Positions 23,494 to 36,382 are shown, counted from the first letter of the stretch. The stretch: 64,000 bases of DNA from Magnolia sinica (GCF_029962835.1 NC_080588.1:61714001-61778000); one strand, 5' to 3'. Numbers and translations are program-made. The notes: generated by a model from the letters alone, not told the origin.

Positions 23494-24742
23494 CCAATGG
23501 TAAACTCGAGGCCGAGCTCGAGCTCGAGGAGTGCACGAGCGAGTCAAGCCAAGCTTGGCCCATCTCAACTCGGCTTGATGTACAACCCTAACCATTACAC
23601 CATGCTTCGCAGGGAAATTCCGAGCGAAAAGTACGACACTCATACACAAGCACTTAGGACATTCTATAAGTAGCATTCATTAATTCAAATTAAAATGGCT
23701 AAATTATGAAATTTATTATTTCTAAGTCGCGGTTTCAAAATCAGATAAGTCAAATAATCCAAACCTTTGATTAATGTATTGAAAAAAAACGTTCACACAT
23801 GATCAATATAAGCAAGATAAAAATAAAAAAGAAAATGAATTAAAAACACAAAAGAGTCAAACCAAGACAAGAGACGAGATATAAAGATTTGCATAATTCG
23901 ACAATATACCTACTTCACATAAAACAATACAAAACTTTCTATTTACTAAAAATAAAAGAAACAAAAATACAATACTTATCTCTCTTTCACACATAAAAAG
24001 AAAAAATATCTCAAAAAATGAATTAATGAATAAAATAAATTATAGTAGTGATGAGAGCAATCTACAAAACTAACGGCACTCACTGTATGCATAGACCGTA
24101 AGTTCCAATGGTAAGCTTAAGGCCGACCTTGAGCTCGAGGAGTGCATGGACAAGTCGAGCCAAGCTTGGCCCACCTCGACTCGACTTGGCTCGATGTACA
24201 ACCCTAACCATTACACCATGCTTTGTAGGAAAATTCCTAGCGAAAAGTAGGACGCTTGATACACAAGCACTTAGGACATTCTAAAAGTAGTATTCATTGA
24301 TTCAAATTAAATTGACTAAATTGTAAAATTGATTGTTTCTAAGTCACGGTTTCAAAATTAGTAAGTCAAATAATCCTAACCTTTGATTAATGTATTGCAA
24401 AAAAATGCTCACACATGATCAATATAAGCAAGATAAAAATAAAAAAAGAAAATGAATTAGAAAACACAAGAGGGTTAAACTAAGACAAGAAACAAAAGAT
24501 ATAATGATTTACATAATTCGACAATATACTTACTTCGCATGACAACAATACCAAACTTTCTTCTTACTAAAAATAAAAGAAATAAAAATACAATACTTAC
24601 ATCTCTTTCACACATAAAAGGAAGAAATATCTCAAAATATGAATTAATGAAATAAAATAAATTATACTTAGTGATGAGAACAATCTACATAACTCACGGA
24701 AACAACCTTCACTTCACTCACTGTTTGCATAGACTGTAAGTT
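23494..24742 (+). repeat. Two-copy direct tandem duplication of about 0.6 kb
   Basis: Unit 1 (23494-24104) and unit 2 (24105-24742) both start CCAATGGTAA and end CATAGAC(C/T)GTAAGTT. Long shared blocks include ATGTACAACCCTAACCATTA, CACAAGCACTTAGGACATTC and CACACATGATCAATATAAGC. Unit 1 starts inside the hAT element, so unit 2 carries a second copy of the hAT right end and its TSD. No coding. Confidence 0.9.
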
Positions 24743-26137
24743 CTTGATATGGAATTGCCGAAGGACCTTACTGTGCATTGAATATGGAGATCTGAAGAAG
24801 TGAATGACTTACCTTGTTGTGATGTTATTGTTGTAGATAGGGATGCTGAGGTCTTCCTTTCCTAACACCCTTTGGAGAAGATACGATGAAACTCAAGCTT
24901 CTGTCGATGATGTTGGATTGAGGACCCAGCCTTCTTAATATAGGTTAATGGGTTTAGGAGTTTGAAACCCATCAAAACTCATTTCTCAAAGGCTCCACAC
25001 GAATTGAAATCCTAATTCTACTGAAATAACTGTGTTCGTATCATAGTTTTAGCATTTTATCCCTTATGCGAATTTCTGGATGTATCACAACATATTGTGG
25101 ACCACTGGTATTTCCGATCACATTATCCAACTCTTAGGACAATTCAGACCATTAATTAATAAGACCCACCTTATAAGATTCTTACATAAACCTATACAAG
25201 AAAGTTGTCTTCAAGGGACACACGTCACAAAGAGAAAGAGAGAGCAAGGAAGAGACGTCTCCGTCCCCATCGGAGATGTCACCATTAACATAATAAACAC
25301 TTGTTTGTTGAAATAGGATCATCGGATGTTTTTCATTTTTAACCATCCAATGAGTGTCCACCAATCAAATAAGCGTAATTCCTTTAATGATACAAGTTAT
25401 GTGGGACCCTACTTTTAATAGTTTAATTTGAATTACTAGTTTTCCACGTGATTTTAAAGTGGCTGAGTATCAAATTTCCTACAATACCAATCACAAGACA
25501 GACATTTTGAAGAATCGCATCTTACAGTTGAGTATTTGAGTATCCCACTTCTCTGCTATTATTATTATGCGAGAGAACTTGTACTCTGGATTTATTTGAT
25601 GCTCTGGCAGAGTGTGATGGATGATACTCACGCACTCAAGCATTATACACGTGGCATTTGTTAACCAAATCAAACTGATGGAATTGTCCGATTCATGTTA
25701 GATAAGTCAACATACAAATGGGCTGATTGATTGGACGATCCTAATCAAGGATTATTGGGAATTTGTTCCCTTTGGACGCCACGTGTCACCTGAACTGGTT
25801 ACTTTCAACGTGGGCGAGTTGGCTTATTTAGCCCGGACTAGTCAGGCCAACTCACCGAGTCTTATCCACACACCTGCCACATCTATCAGGAGACTTTAAG
25901 GTTTTTATTTTTATTTTTCTAAATTCTGTAAGTGATATGTACTTATAACAACACGTGTATAGAATCTGGACCGTTAATTTCCTTGCCAATGAGTTCATAC
26001 TCGTAACACTCATTTCTTTAATTTTTTGTGGGGCCAGTCTGAATGATTCTACAATAAATTTACAAAATTAATAAAATTACAGGTGTTGTCTGCCTTTCAT
26101 CTGTTATTAGAAATGGGGCCTACTGCATCTGACTCAG
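24743..26137. other. Intergenic; LTR-like and TIR-element remnants
   Basis: 24743-25080 reads like the inner part of a copia-type LTR, but no end was found. 25320-25460 and 25600-25690 match the ATACTCTGG family in opposite orientations (GATGCTCTGGCAGAGTGTGA at 25600). No gene seen. Confidence 0.35.
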
Positions 26138-26152
26138 CTCTAACAGGCCAGG

Positions 26153-27049
26153 ACACCCAGATCCATAGCTCAAGTGGTAGACTGAGTGAAAGATACGTAG
26201 TTTCAACACTAAGGGTATGTTTGGCTGGACAAATCCCATGGTATTAGGAGGGATGGGATCAATTTTAAGGTAATGATGGTGGTGTCAGTGGATTGCTGGG
26301 AATCTCATGGGATGGACTAATCCCGGACGGTAACAGATGGTCTGTTTGGGACGTCCGTGGGATGTAGGCGGTGATGCAACGAGTTATAAGGGGCAGCACA
26401 TGGTCCAGATTGGGATGACCCATGTGAATGATGGTCTACTCATTAAACACGCGTGTGGATTCCCATCTACACGAATATGCACGTGCAATTATAGAAGATG
26501 TCTTTCTATCTGTTTGGGAACTTGTCATGCGGTTCAGATTGTATTACAACTAAATTGACGGTTCTAACTTTTCTTAAGACTATCCAATTGTTTTATATGC
26601 TGTGGCCCACCTGACCTATGAAATGGCCTTATTTTCAGGCCAGAAGATCAAAGTATTATAAACTATCAAATGGAAAACTCAGATCTCTCACACGTTCCCA
26701 TATCTCTCACGTATGCTATGTGTTGATGGTCGGTTCCCCACGCGCACGTGGATTAGAAACCCTGACACGTAAGCACGCTAGAACACATTGGTGTGGATTA
26801 GAATCCCTCGCCTGAAGACTCTCCCTCAGTTGATCTCGTGGGACTGCACCGTACTGAGGGATATAGCCCAACCCAAACAAGGACGCGGGATGGACGGGTG
26901 GGATATCGCAATCCCATCCGCCGTCATACCATGGGATTTGCCCGGCCAAACAGGCCCTAAGGTCTTGGTATCAATTCCCTAAAGGGGGTGGCTAACAGTG
27001 AAGTGTGAACTGATGGTGGGTGTACCAACAAGCCAACCAAAAAAAAAAC
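26153..27049 (+). mobile_element. tRNA-derived SINE (family A), split by a nested Harbinger element, 15-bp TSD
   Basis: Left half 26153-26212 has an A-box-like TAGCTCAAGTGGTAGACTG. Right half 26961-27049 starts with a B-box-like GGTCTTGGTATCAATTCC and ends in poly-A. The TSD CTCTAACAGG(C/G)CAGG lies at 26138-26152 and 27050-27064. Without the insert the SINE is about 150 bp, matching copies at 34.4 and 35.6 kb. SINEs are copied by LINE enzymes; no LINE is in view. Confidence 0.85.
26213..26957. mobile_element. PIF/Harbinger (Tourist-like) element, 745 bp, TAA target site, nested in a SINE
   Basis: Left TIR GGGTATGTTTGGCTGGACAA and right end (reverse complement) GGGCCTGTTTGGCCGGGCAA both continue with ATCCCATGGTAT, giving TIRs of about 32 bp. 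TAA is duplicated at 26210-26212 and 26958-26960. A 3-bp TWA TSD plus a GGGCCTGTTTGG end is typical of Harbinger/Tourist. No transposase frame inside. Confidence 0.88.
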
Positions 27050-27107
27050 CTCTAACAGGGCAGGGTCTAATTTCTAGACCGTTTAAAAATCGGGGCAGGT
27101 TCAGGTG

Positions 27108-27562
27108 CTCTATGGGCCCCAACATGATGTATGTGTTTCATCTATGTGATTCATCCATTTTTTTCAGATCATTTTATGGTATAATTTAAAAAATTGAAGT
27201 AGATCCAAATCTCAAGTGGACCACATCATAGGAAACAGTGTTGATTGAACACCCACCATTAAAAACTTCTTAGAGCTTGTAAAAGTTTTGGATCAAGATG
27301 ATATTTGTTTTTATTTTTATTTTTTGGTTTTTCCCTTCATCCGGTTCCATATGACATAATCAACGGGTTATATGTCAAATAAACATTACAGTGGACCCTA
27401 GGAGGTTTTCAATGGTGGACATTCAATCACTACTGTTTTCCTCCAGTGTGGTCCACCTGAGATTTAGATCCCCTTATTTTTAAGGTCAACCTCTAAAATG
27501 ATCTGAAAAAAATGGATGGACAGAATGGATAAAATACTTACATCATAGTGGGGCCCACAGAA
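27108..27562. mobile_element. Palindromic GTGGGCCCCAC MITE, full copy
   Basis: Left arm GGGCCCCAACATGATGTATG, right arm ACATCATAGTGGGGCCCACA. Inside, the left half carries CTCAAGTGGACCACATCATA and the right half its inverse GTGTGGTCCACCTGAGATTT, so the whole element can fold back on itself. About 455 bp. Confidence 0.75.
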
Positions 27563-28741
27563 CACAGACTACTAGCCAAACCACGTCCATTAAAAATGGG
27601 TCCAGACGTGTCTGGATCTGGGTCCAACATCTTGAAACCGGCCAAAATAGGGTCTTTTTCAGATTTTGATCAAGTCAATTTTAATGGACTTTTACAGCAA
27701 AATTCCTCGACGATCAGCATTTTGCCAAATGATGGCTATCCCTGTCAAATTTCCAGTAAGGTGGTAGGTGCTCTTTTAAGGAGCTAAATTATTAAAATGC
27801 CTTCATTTATTCTCTCTTTAATAAGTGAAGTCAAATCTTTCAAGTAAATAAATAAATTAGCAAATTAAAGAATTATAGGGCTACATGGAATTTATACAAC
27901 ATCCAGTCTGACCAGCATATATACTCTAGCATGGTAATCACATGGCCTAAAAATATACCCGGCCGATTACTCAAATAGTCAACATGTGAATTTTGATGTT
28001 TTTGAGTAGTGTATATTATTTTTTACGGCTTGATTCACTTTATAATTAGATAGTTCTGGCCTGTCTGTTAATTATGCTATTGGGGTGTATCTGTCCAGAT
28101 GGATGTCAAACACATACCACGAGCACACCTCAATTCTCAAAAATTATAAATAAGCCCATTTACATAATTTCAACCTTGAAAAGCACTGTCTAAAAATTTA
28201 GGCTCCATCATATATGTCAGCTCATGTTAGGGACAAGGCCATAGGCCTATTAGCCAATGACACGTTTGTTGGTCGGAGTGGATTGTGCATATACACCACG
28301 ATGGCACTCCTAAAAGATTAGGGGTGTGTGTCCCCTCACCAACTGGTTTTTCTCCTGGTTTTTCTCAGTGAGGTGCAATCGAATCATGAATATGGTTGAT
28401 TTTTGTCCTTGAGTTTAAGGTGAGGTGACAATTTTAGTGGGTTGGAGAGATTGTAGAAACACATTATGGTAGAACCCACTTGAGCCAAAAGCCAAAAGTA
28501 AAGTAACTTTTTGTAATCTTCAAGTTGCAAATCGCAAGCTTGATTTAAGTGTCTTAACCAAAAAGAAGAGAGAGTGTCTTTACCATATAAATATGTAGGT
28601 AATTTAGATTTAAGTGTACAAATAACAAGCAATTTAGATTTAAGAGCGCATCGTAGCACCCTTGCACTAAGGTTAAATGTATGGGCAATTTAGATTTAAG
28701 AGCGCACGTAGCTCCCTTGTACTAGGGTTTGTAAGGATGCA

Positions 28742-28787
<46 letters not shown>

Positions 28788-28855
28788 CAAATGTTTTATC
28801 GGTGATTTTAGATTATGAGGCCCACTTAAGTATCAGATAAAATTGGTTTTTAGTG
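27563..28855. other. Intergenic, no gene seen
   Basis: AT-rich unique-looking sequence. CAATTTAGATTTAAGAGCGC occurs twice 56 bp apart (28630 and 28686). Confidence 0.4.
28744..28782. repeat. (CT)n microsatellite
   Basis: About 19 CT units, pure tract. Confidence 0.95.
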
Positions 28856-29400
28856 TTGGGAATTTACGGAAACAAACCCCAACTTCAGATATCATGTGAT
28901 TAAGAAAACATAAACTAAGCAACCATAAAGCATATGCGATTTTACCTGAAAAATCCTTGCAAAAAACAAAAAACAACAACATCCAACAATAACAAATCAC
29001 TATCAAAATAAAAGTATAACAGATAGAATCACTTACAATAATTCAAAAACTATTGTTTTTATCTTCCTCAAGCCGTAAAAAATGTTTAACCCTCCTTAGA
29101 ATAGCTTAGAATTACCTTAATTCCACAGTTACATACATATATAGTGTCGCGCCTATAATAGGAAACAATTCTCGTAAAATTGTGCGCTTCTATCGATAGG
29201 ATCAAAGCCACCTTCAATTAGATCAATTTGGACAGAAAAAAGAAAAAAGAAATAAAAAAAATAAAAAGATTGTTCAACGAGCAATTGAAATTAATTGGAA
29301 TTTTCTCGATGAGATTGACTAGGCTATCGATGAGATTGATAGTCACTCGATGGGATCGAGTGGTCTGTTAGTGCCGTTAACAAAACCAGTTATAGACAAA
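28856..29400. mobile_element. Copia-type LTR-like remnant
   Basis: Begins TGTTGGGAATTTACGGAAAC and contains GATTTTACCTGAAAAATCCT, the layout seen at 41947 and 42425. It then has GATGAGATTGAC and CGATGGGATCGAGTGG phrases as at 42236. No PBS or coding domain; right end not found. Confidence 0.4.
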
Positions 29401-30030
29401 TTTAAGACATCTAATAACATTTGGGACATCCATAACTTAAAGGAGATCTACTAAATGCAGTCCGAATATCCAACACCCATCATAGTAGGGCCCATAGAGA
29501 TCAACCTCATGGAAACTTGCCATAAGGTCTGCCTTGTAGAAACTTTTCTAGCACGTGCATACATATATACACATATGTATTATGTAGGAAAGATTCCTAA
29601 ACATTTTAAACGGTTCAAGAGATAACTAATTGTCAATCTAAATCACTTATTCATTCACATAACTAGGGGCAAGTTATGGTGCAAAAATCATACTCATGAG
29701 GTGATCCTCATAAAACCTGAGCACTCATTAGTCCATTCTTCAATCTCAAATATTAGATGGACAAATGGTCTACACCCTGTTTTCCTTCCTAAAGCCATGA
29801 CTAGCTTTCCACTGGCTACATCCACTCAGCCAATTCAGTCCATCTTTCAACTAGAAAAGAAAAAGGAAAGATTACATGCCTTGTTCTTAGAGGAATTACA
29901 AATCGTCGATCCAAGTATCGGCATTGCACTCTATTTTGACAAATTGGTCCATGTTTTTAATAGATCTGATATTACATGTGTCCCTCATTTTATATACTTG
30001 ATTTAGTGATAATGGCATAATGGGAAGATC
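29401..30030. other. Intergenic, no recognised gene
   Basis: A plus frame at 29701-30006 is open for 101 codons but matches no family I know, and its composition is like its surroundings. Confidence 0.35.
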
Positions 30031-30033
30031 TTA

Positions 30034-30568
30034 GGGGTTGTTTGGCACCATGGATTTAAGGGTATTTGAGGATATTTTAAAGTAACCAGGGGTTTGAAAT
30101 CCTTCCAGGAGTTGCATGTGTAACATGTATATCACCAGACTATCATTCTATTGGGCACATGGCCCACTAAGGATGTTCCAAAACAATTAGATTATCAACT
30201 GCATCACTATAATTACTTTAATACAATGATCAACACCGTCCAAACATTGTACATGTAAATCAACAATTAAAAATCATTGGTTAGTCACTCGGACATGATT
30301 TTGTGCTTGTAGCTCATCGAAGACTTGGAATTTCATCATTTTCAGGTAAAGCATATATTTCAGCAGGCTTATTACAACCATTGTGTCAAACATTACATAC
30401 ATTCACTAATTAGAGATATTAAAGTTGATTTAGTAATTAAATTCAAGGCCTTGTAAATATACCATGCATAGCTACTTTTAGATTAAAGTTAATTCCCAAT
30501 CCAAGGTGCCAAATACAGTGGGAGGATTTCAAATCCAGGGGTTTCAACTCATGCTCTCAAACAAGCCC
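30034..30568. mobile_element. Harbinger-type MITE with TTA target site
   Basis: Ends GGGGTTGTTTGGCACC and GCTCTCAAACAAGCCC, with TTA directly on both sides (30031-30033, 30569-30571). 535 bp, no coding. Related copies at 35516-36384 (interrupted), 44022-44590 (reverse) and 48942-49614. Confidence 0.78.
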
Positions 30569-30664
30569 TTATATTACCTAGGTATGCAGCCAGTGCACTA
30601 GCAAACAAAACCTAGAGGGTTGCTAGAATGCTTTACACAAGCCCATTGCCTGTGGCATATACAT

Positions 30665-32435
30665 GATCCATGCTCTGTGGGGCCTACTGATTGCTTGCCT
30701 CCAAGTGCAGAGGTTTGTAAGTAATATCCTGTGAATACAGGATCGATCCCACGGGGAAATGAATTGCGAGAAGGAGAAAATCAAATGCAAAACAAACTAA
30801 GTAATAAAAACTAATCTGATGATTTGATTTTGAGATTTTTGAATGGATGCAATTCAACTGAATTAAAACAACACCCAAGCTTCAAAGTTCCATACATAGG
30901 TTAATGTTTCAAAATTATGATGACTTGGATAACATAACTAGGATCTGAGCACTATGGTTAGCCTAATCGAAAAATAAAACAGTTTAAATATTTTAATAAA
31001 TGATATATAAAAAATAGAAAATCATGGATTTACTCCATTGAAATATATTCTCAAGCGTCAGTGATTTTAAGAATCCAATATCAATGAGATAATGAAAATC
31101 AAAGAAATATAACTGGTTGAGAACCTCTTCTATCTAGGAAATCTGATTGATCTAGGGTAAGCGTATCCATCAATGTGGATTTCATATGATGGAAACATAT
31201 AAATCTCATAAGAGGATAAAAAATAAAACCTAAACAATAGATAACATGCATATATCATTCCTCTCATTATTAAAATAATCAATCATCATAACTTAAAGAA
31301 TTATTAAACTCATGTGCTTTCCTTCTAACTTGGGCTAGAGAGAACTTAGAAAAACACAACTAAAATAGAAAAAGAAAGCAACAAAAAAGAAATAAATACA
31401 AATAGAAAAGATCTAAAAGAAAAAAAACAACTTATAAAATTGAAAACCCTTTAAAAACCCTAAATATTGCTCTTGAATGCTTCTAATGATGCTTAGGAAT
31501 GCCCTAGGAAGCCCTATTTATAAAGGGAACTCCAATTTTCATACAAAAGTTGAAAAACTGTAGACACCGCCTCAAATATACGTAGTTTTTCAAAATAGAC
31601 TTTTCGCTGCACAGTTTGTTTAAAATAGATTTCCTGCTGCATAATTTTTCAAAATAGACCTCAGAGCTTTAGAGTACACTTTTTCAGGACGATTTCAGGA
31701 TTCTTCACTTCAAATCTTCGATTTTTTTCATTCTTTACTTGATTTTCTTGGATCTTTGATATGTGAATTCTTCAATTTTGGTCTTCTAAGATACATCCCT
31801 TACCTTAGTGATTCTTGAGCATCAAATCCATGCTTTTTAACACTATTTTTCAATCCAAGCACTTAAATTCACTTTGTAACATATACATGAGTAAAATAAA
31901 ATATTAAGTTGATACATGTTTATAAAACCAATATATAAATGGAAAAAATTATGCAATATTTGAGTCTCACCACCTACTATGATATATGTGCTTTATCCAC
32001 ACTGCCCTATTTTGCCCAATTAATTTAAGGCACAAGCCTAAAAGTAATATAATTCAAAGTTCAAGTGGACCACAACACAAAAAATAATGAGGATTGAATG
32101 CCCATCAAAAAAATATTCTAAAATCTATGGTTGATGTGAATTACAACACAGGAGGGAGTGGGAATGAAATACCCATAATTGAAAACTTTCCAAAATCCAC
32201 CGTGATGTTTTATTTACCATTGAACTTGTTCACAAGTTCATAGAGACCTGGATGATGAAGTTGTAAAGCACAAATTTAATCTTGATCAAAAAATTTTGTC
32301 CTTGGGAAGTTTTTAACAGTAGGTGCTCAATCTCCATTGTTTTCTGTGGTGTGGTCCACTTAGGCTAAAATGAGGTGGAAAAATAGATGGACGGTATGGA
32401 TAAAACATATACATCACGGTGGGCCCTGTAAATCT
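30665..32435. mobile_element. Palindromic GTGGGCCCCAC MITE interrupted by the solo LTR
   Basis: GCTCTGTGGGGCCTAC before the LTR and CCTACTATGATATATGTGCT after it rejoin to the standard left end of the family. The right end reads TACATCACGGTGGGCCCTG at about 32425. Confidence 0.7.
30688..31972 (-). mobile_element. Solo LTR of an LTR retrotransposon, 5-bp TSD CCTAC
   Basis: On the minus strand it starts TGGTGAGACTCAAATATTGC (at 31972) and ends GGAGGCAAGCAATCA (at 30688), giving TG...CA ends. CCTAC flanks both sides (30683-30687, 31973-31977). It holds GTGGGATCGATCCTGTATTC near its end, a phrase I know from plant Ty3-type LTRs. 1285 bp with no internal domain, so the element was lost by LTR-LTR recombination (inference). 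The start is related to the LTR at 62545. Confidence 0.85.
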
Positions 32436-34395
32436 TGGGCCACCTGGTGCCACACACAATCCGCTTGCCTTTCAATGATCCAAACCGTTTATATGGTGGG
32501 TCTCACATTGAATAATTGAGTTGTAGAAAAAGTATAAACTCTTAAATTTAAATATTTTAACCCTTTTTCAGTGATCATAGCTGGCCTCACTAACCTTTGA
32601 ATAATCAAAGGTTTTCAATCATAGAGTCTTTTTGAGTATCCCAGATCCACATTGGGGCCCACCGTATAAACGGTTTGCTTCATGTCCGGATATATGGTAG
32701 CAAACCTCCATCCAAGATTTATTCAAGGGTATTGAAAAACCCTGTAACTCTCTCTATACATGAACCATGAGCTACAGCCACAAGATCCTATGACAGTTTT
32801 GAAATTTGAACCACTTAAAAAATGGTGGTGACTCCTCCATCATACAATGGGATGGTTGTACAATCCATACCATCCAAGCACAACAATCCAGACCATCCAA
32901 ATCGCTGACCCAATTTTTCCCTTCAAATTTAGGACCAGTCACTAATGTACTTCTAACCATCCATTTCATAGCATTAATTGGACGGTTAGGATGAATCGCC
33001 ACCACTTTTTAAACGGTGCAGAACTCACATAGCAGTCTAGCCTATGAATTATCAAACAATATTAAAATTGCATGTAGTGGGGCACTTTCAGATATGTAAA
33101 TCATGTGATAATCCCACCACTTAAACATGAGTTTTCTCTCACCAAGCACAACAAAAAGAAAAAAAAGAAAAAAAAGAGAGGAATATCTAGCATGTAAAGA
33201 TGGGCCCCACCATCTTTCCCCATCATCTATCTACCCATTGGAAATCCAATCCGTCCAAAAGATGGGCCCTTCTAGGAAGATTACCTGGAGAGAAAATCCA
33301 GCTGATCCACTCATTAGGTTGGCCACACCGAGTCAGGAAATCCTCTCCATTGATTTCCTTTGTATGCCTCACCTGATGAATAGAACAGTCTGATTTTCAT
33401 ACCCCGCAATCTTCAACGTGTGGCCCACCTTTTGGTTGGATCGGATTCCAACAAAGACAGGCTGTATGTGAAAGTTCACCTACATTATTCTCCTTATCTT
33501 AATAACAGGTTGTGGGACCCACACATCCGTGTATGGTCCTTTTTCTCGCTACGGTTGACTGCGAATCTGAACCAGTCAAAGTGCGTGGGTCCCCCCCTTT
33601 CTTACTCGCGCGTGTATGTTACTGTAACAGATAGATTAGCTTTGGTTGTTATACTAAAAAGGTAGGAATCATTCATAAAAAGAGATCTTAGTCATCAATG
33701 AACTTTAAAAAAGTGGGCCTTTTATGCGAGTAGAGAATGAGATTTCATCGTGTGAATGCTTTTTGGATGGTGCCAGTCAAGTGGGCCACGAAAAAGAACC
33801 ATCTGATCCTAGAGTCCTGGGGCCTTTGGTTTGTACAATTGGGACCCATGGTTAGTGATCCAAACCGTTGATCTAGTGGGCCCATCAACATCGCGGGGTA
33901 TTTTCCAAACATCGAAAGATCTCAGCCTTCCAATATTTTCCTCTACTCTCATCTAATCTTATATTCTTTGGTCGTGCCACCCATGTTGGGCCCATCAGAT
34001 GAACCGTCTGGATCAACAAAAATGGGCCCCACTTGTGCAAAAGATAGTGCCATTATAGTTTACTTTTATTACATTATTAGAGTTGAAGTCTGCATTATTG
34101 CATTAGTTTTTATATTCTTTGTAATGAAAGGATGCTTTATCTTTTAATTTCAAGACATTACATAGATGTGATAGTTCAAATACATGCACTCATAAATTGT
34201 ACACTTGGCATGTACGTCATTCAAATGAAACTGTCCACATTGTGGGCCCCACTTTATATGGGCCATAGTTCAGAAATTACAATGAAATGATGTCTTAACT
34301 GGCTGACTGGTGGACATATAATGGATGGTTAGATGAAAAATAGACTAAGTTCCAAATTTATTATTTTTTTTTTTTAAAAAACCAAATGTCCACTA
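32436..34395. other. Intergenic with short palindromic repeat arms
   Basis: 32640-33050 and 33830-34040 carry repeat arms, for example GTGATCCAAACCGTTGATCT against GATGAACCGTCTGGATCAAC. 34170-34395 resembles the ATACTCTGG family body (CTGACTGGTGGACATATAAT). No gene seen; plus frames at 33127 and 33420 are repeat-derived. Confidence 0.4.
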
Positions 34396-34405
34396 ACCAG
34401 AGGTT

Positions 34406-34548
34406 TTTTAAATTTTTTTTTTTTTTCTTTATTATTTAGGTTAGCTTGTTAGAACACCCACTATCAGCTCACACTTCACTGTTAGCCACCCCACTAGGGA
34501 ATCGATACCAAGACCCCAGTCTTGAAATGAGGTATCGAGCTATCTTTC
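34406..34548 (-). mobile_element. SINE (family A) copy with 10-bp TSD
   Basis: Poly-T side at 34406-34440, then TTAGCTTGTTAGAACACCCA, GTTAGCCACCCC and the B-box region GGAATCGATACCAAGACC. ACCAGAGGTT flanks it (34396-34405 and 34549-34558). The 5' end is shortened and lacks a full A-box. Confidence 0.78.
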
Positions 34549-34794
34549 ACCAGAGGTTGAGATTGCACAATCAGTCTGATTTGGGATTGGACCAATCGAT
34601 AGTGGGTCCCATGATTTTGACCTTTTGAATTGAGCTCATGGATACATATATTGGTGAAAGTGGATGAACTATCACGATCAGCCAGCGTATCAACTGACTC
34701 ATTTAAATATGCTGTGAAGGCTTATATCCTAATTGTAGAAGCTCTGCAGTCTGAAAGGGACTCGGCCGGACATGGTTTGGCTACGGACCCCAAC

Positions 34795-35265
34795 ATGGGG
34801 AGCTGGCTGATGTCAGCGCTATATGGGCCCCACGATGATGTATGTGTTTATCCACACTGTCCATCTAATTTGGCATCTGATTTTAGAGCATGGGTCAAAA
34901 ATGAGATAAATCTAAATCTCAGGTGTAACACACTACAAGGAAATAATGTTGATTGAATGTCCACCTTTAAAAACTTCCTAAGGCCGACTGTAATGTTTAT
35001 TTTCCATCCAACCTGTTGATAATTTCAAACAGACCTGTGATGAATAGAAAACACAAATATTAGCTTGATCCAAAACTTCTGTGGCCCCCAAAAAGTTTTT
35101 AATGGTGAGCATTCAATCCCAAATATTTTATGTGTGATCCACTTAAGCGTCGGATCTGCCTCAATTTTGGACTCATGCCCTAAAATGAGCTGAATATGGA
35201 TAAAACGGTGTGGACAAAACATAGACATCATGGTGGGGCTCACAGAGCTTTGACAACAGCTAGCT
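34795..35265. mobile_element. Palindromic GTGGGCCCCAC MITE with extended outer arms
   Basis: Left GAGCTGGCTGATGTCAGC then ATGGGCCCCACGATGATG; right ATCATGGTGGGGCTCACAGA then GACAACAGCTAGCTGGC. The inverted symmetry extends outside the usual GGGCCC ends. About 470 bp. Confidence 0.7.
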
Positions 35266-35515
35266 GGCTGGTGTTGGGTCTGGACCAGCGTCTGCTGGCC
35301 TCTAACAGCCGCACATCATCGATGGGCGGGGACGCAGGCCTGGACGAGGCATGAATGGAATTTTATTTTATTTTTTTTCCAATTAGGCTGACGTGATGGA
35401 AACCTTTCGTTTGGTGGGACACATCTTGAATAAGTCATGCCCTCAATCTAACAGGTGAGAGTGATAAACGTGTAACAGAATGAATTTTTGTCACTTGATG
35501 TTGGCTGTCAACTAA

Positions 35516-36382
35516 GCATCCTTTTGTGGGGGCCAGGTTTCAAATCCAAGGGATTTCAAATCCCCTCAAGGAGGGAGGCCTTTTTTTTTTTTTTTTTTGG
35601 GTTAGCTTGTTAGTACACACCCATGTCAGTACACACACTCCGTGTTAGCCACCCTTGCTTGGGATCGATACCAAGACCTCAAGTGTTGAAATGAGGTATC
35701 TCCACTCAGTTTGTCAGTTGAGCTATGGATCTGGGTGTAAGGGGATAGATCTTAGGACACCGAGATTGAAGAATTCACACGCCAAATATTCGAGAAAACC
35801 AAGTAATTAAAGTTAAAGGGGCTTGGATTCGCAGTCAACCATAGCGAGAAAAATGGACACTTGGATTACATGTAAAATCCTTGTAAGAGTTGCATGTGTA
35901 ACATGTGTCACTGTGCTACTACTCTATTGGGCACTTGGGCCACCGTTGATATCCCAAAATAATTAAATTATCAACTACATCACTATAATTATTTTAATAG
36001 AATAATTTGTGCCGTCCAAACGTTGTTCATGTAAATCAATGGTTAAATATCACTGGTTAGTCACTCGAATGTGATCTTATGTTCATGGCCCATCTAAGAC
36101 TTGGAATTTCATCATTTTCAAGCAAAAAGTATATATTACAACGGGCTTATTATAACTACCAATGTGTCAAACATTAAATATGTACACTAATTAGAGATAT
36201 TAAAAATAATTTAGTAATTAAATTCAAACCCTTATAAATCTACTATGCATAGTTACTTTTGGATTACGAGGGAATCTTGATTCATGACCCCAAACATAAG
36301 GGGAGGATTCTAAATCCACGGGGTTCCAAATCTAAGGGGTTTTGAATCCAAGAGTTTCCAAATCCATGCTCCTAAACAAGCT

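Larger units (their letters stand above)
22742..23590. mobile_element. Non-autonomous hAT element with perfect 8-bp TSD
   Basis: TIR TAGGGTTGTACA at 22742 is answered by TGTACAACCCTA ending at 23590. The 8 bp ACCATTAC directly flank both sides (22734-22741 and 23591-23598). An 8-bp TSD with a TA/CAGGG-type end is diagnostic of the hAT superfamily. The 849-bp interior has no transposase; it holds a CT tract and a G-rich minisatellite. It needs a transposase from elsewhere. Confidence 0.88.

Noticed and set aside
29701-30006. 101-codon plus frame
   Set aside because: No recognisable domain and no splice or promoter context.
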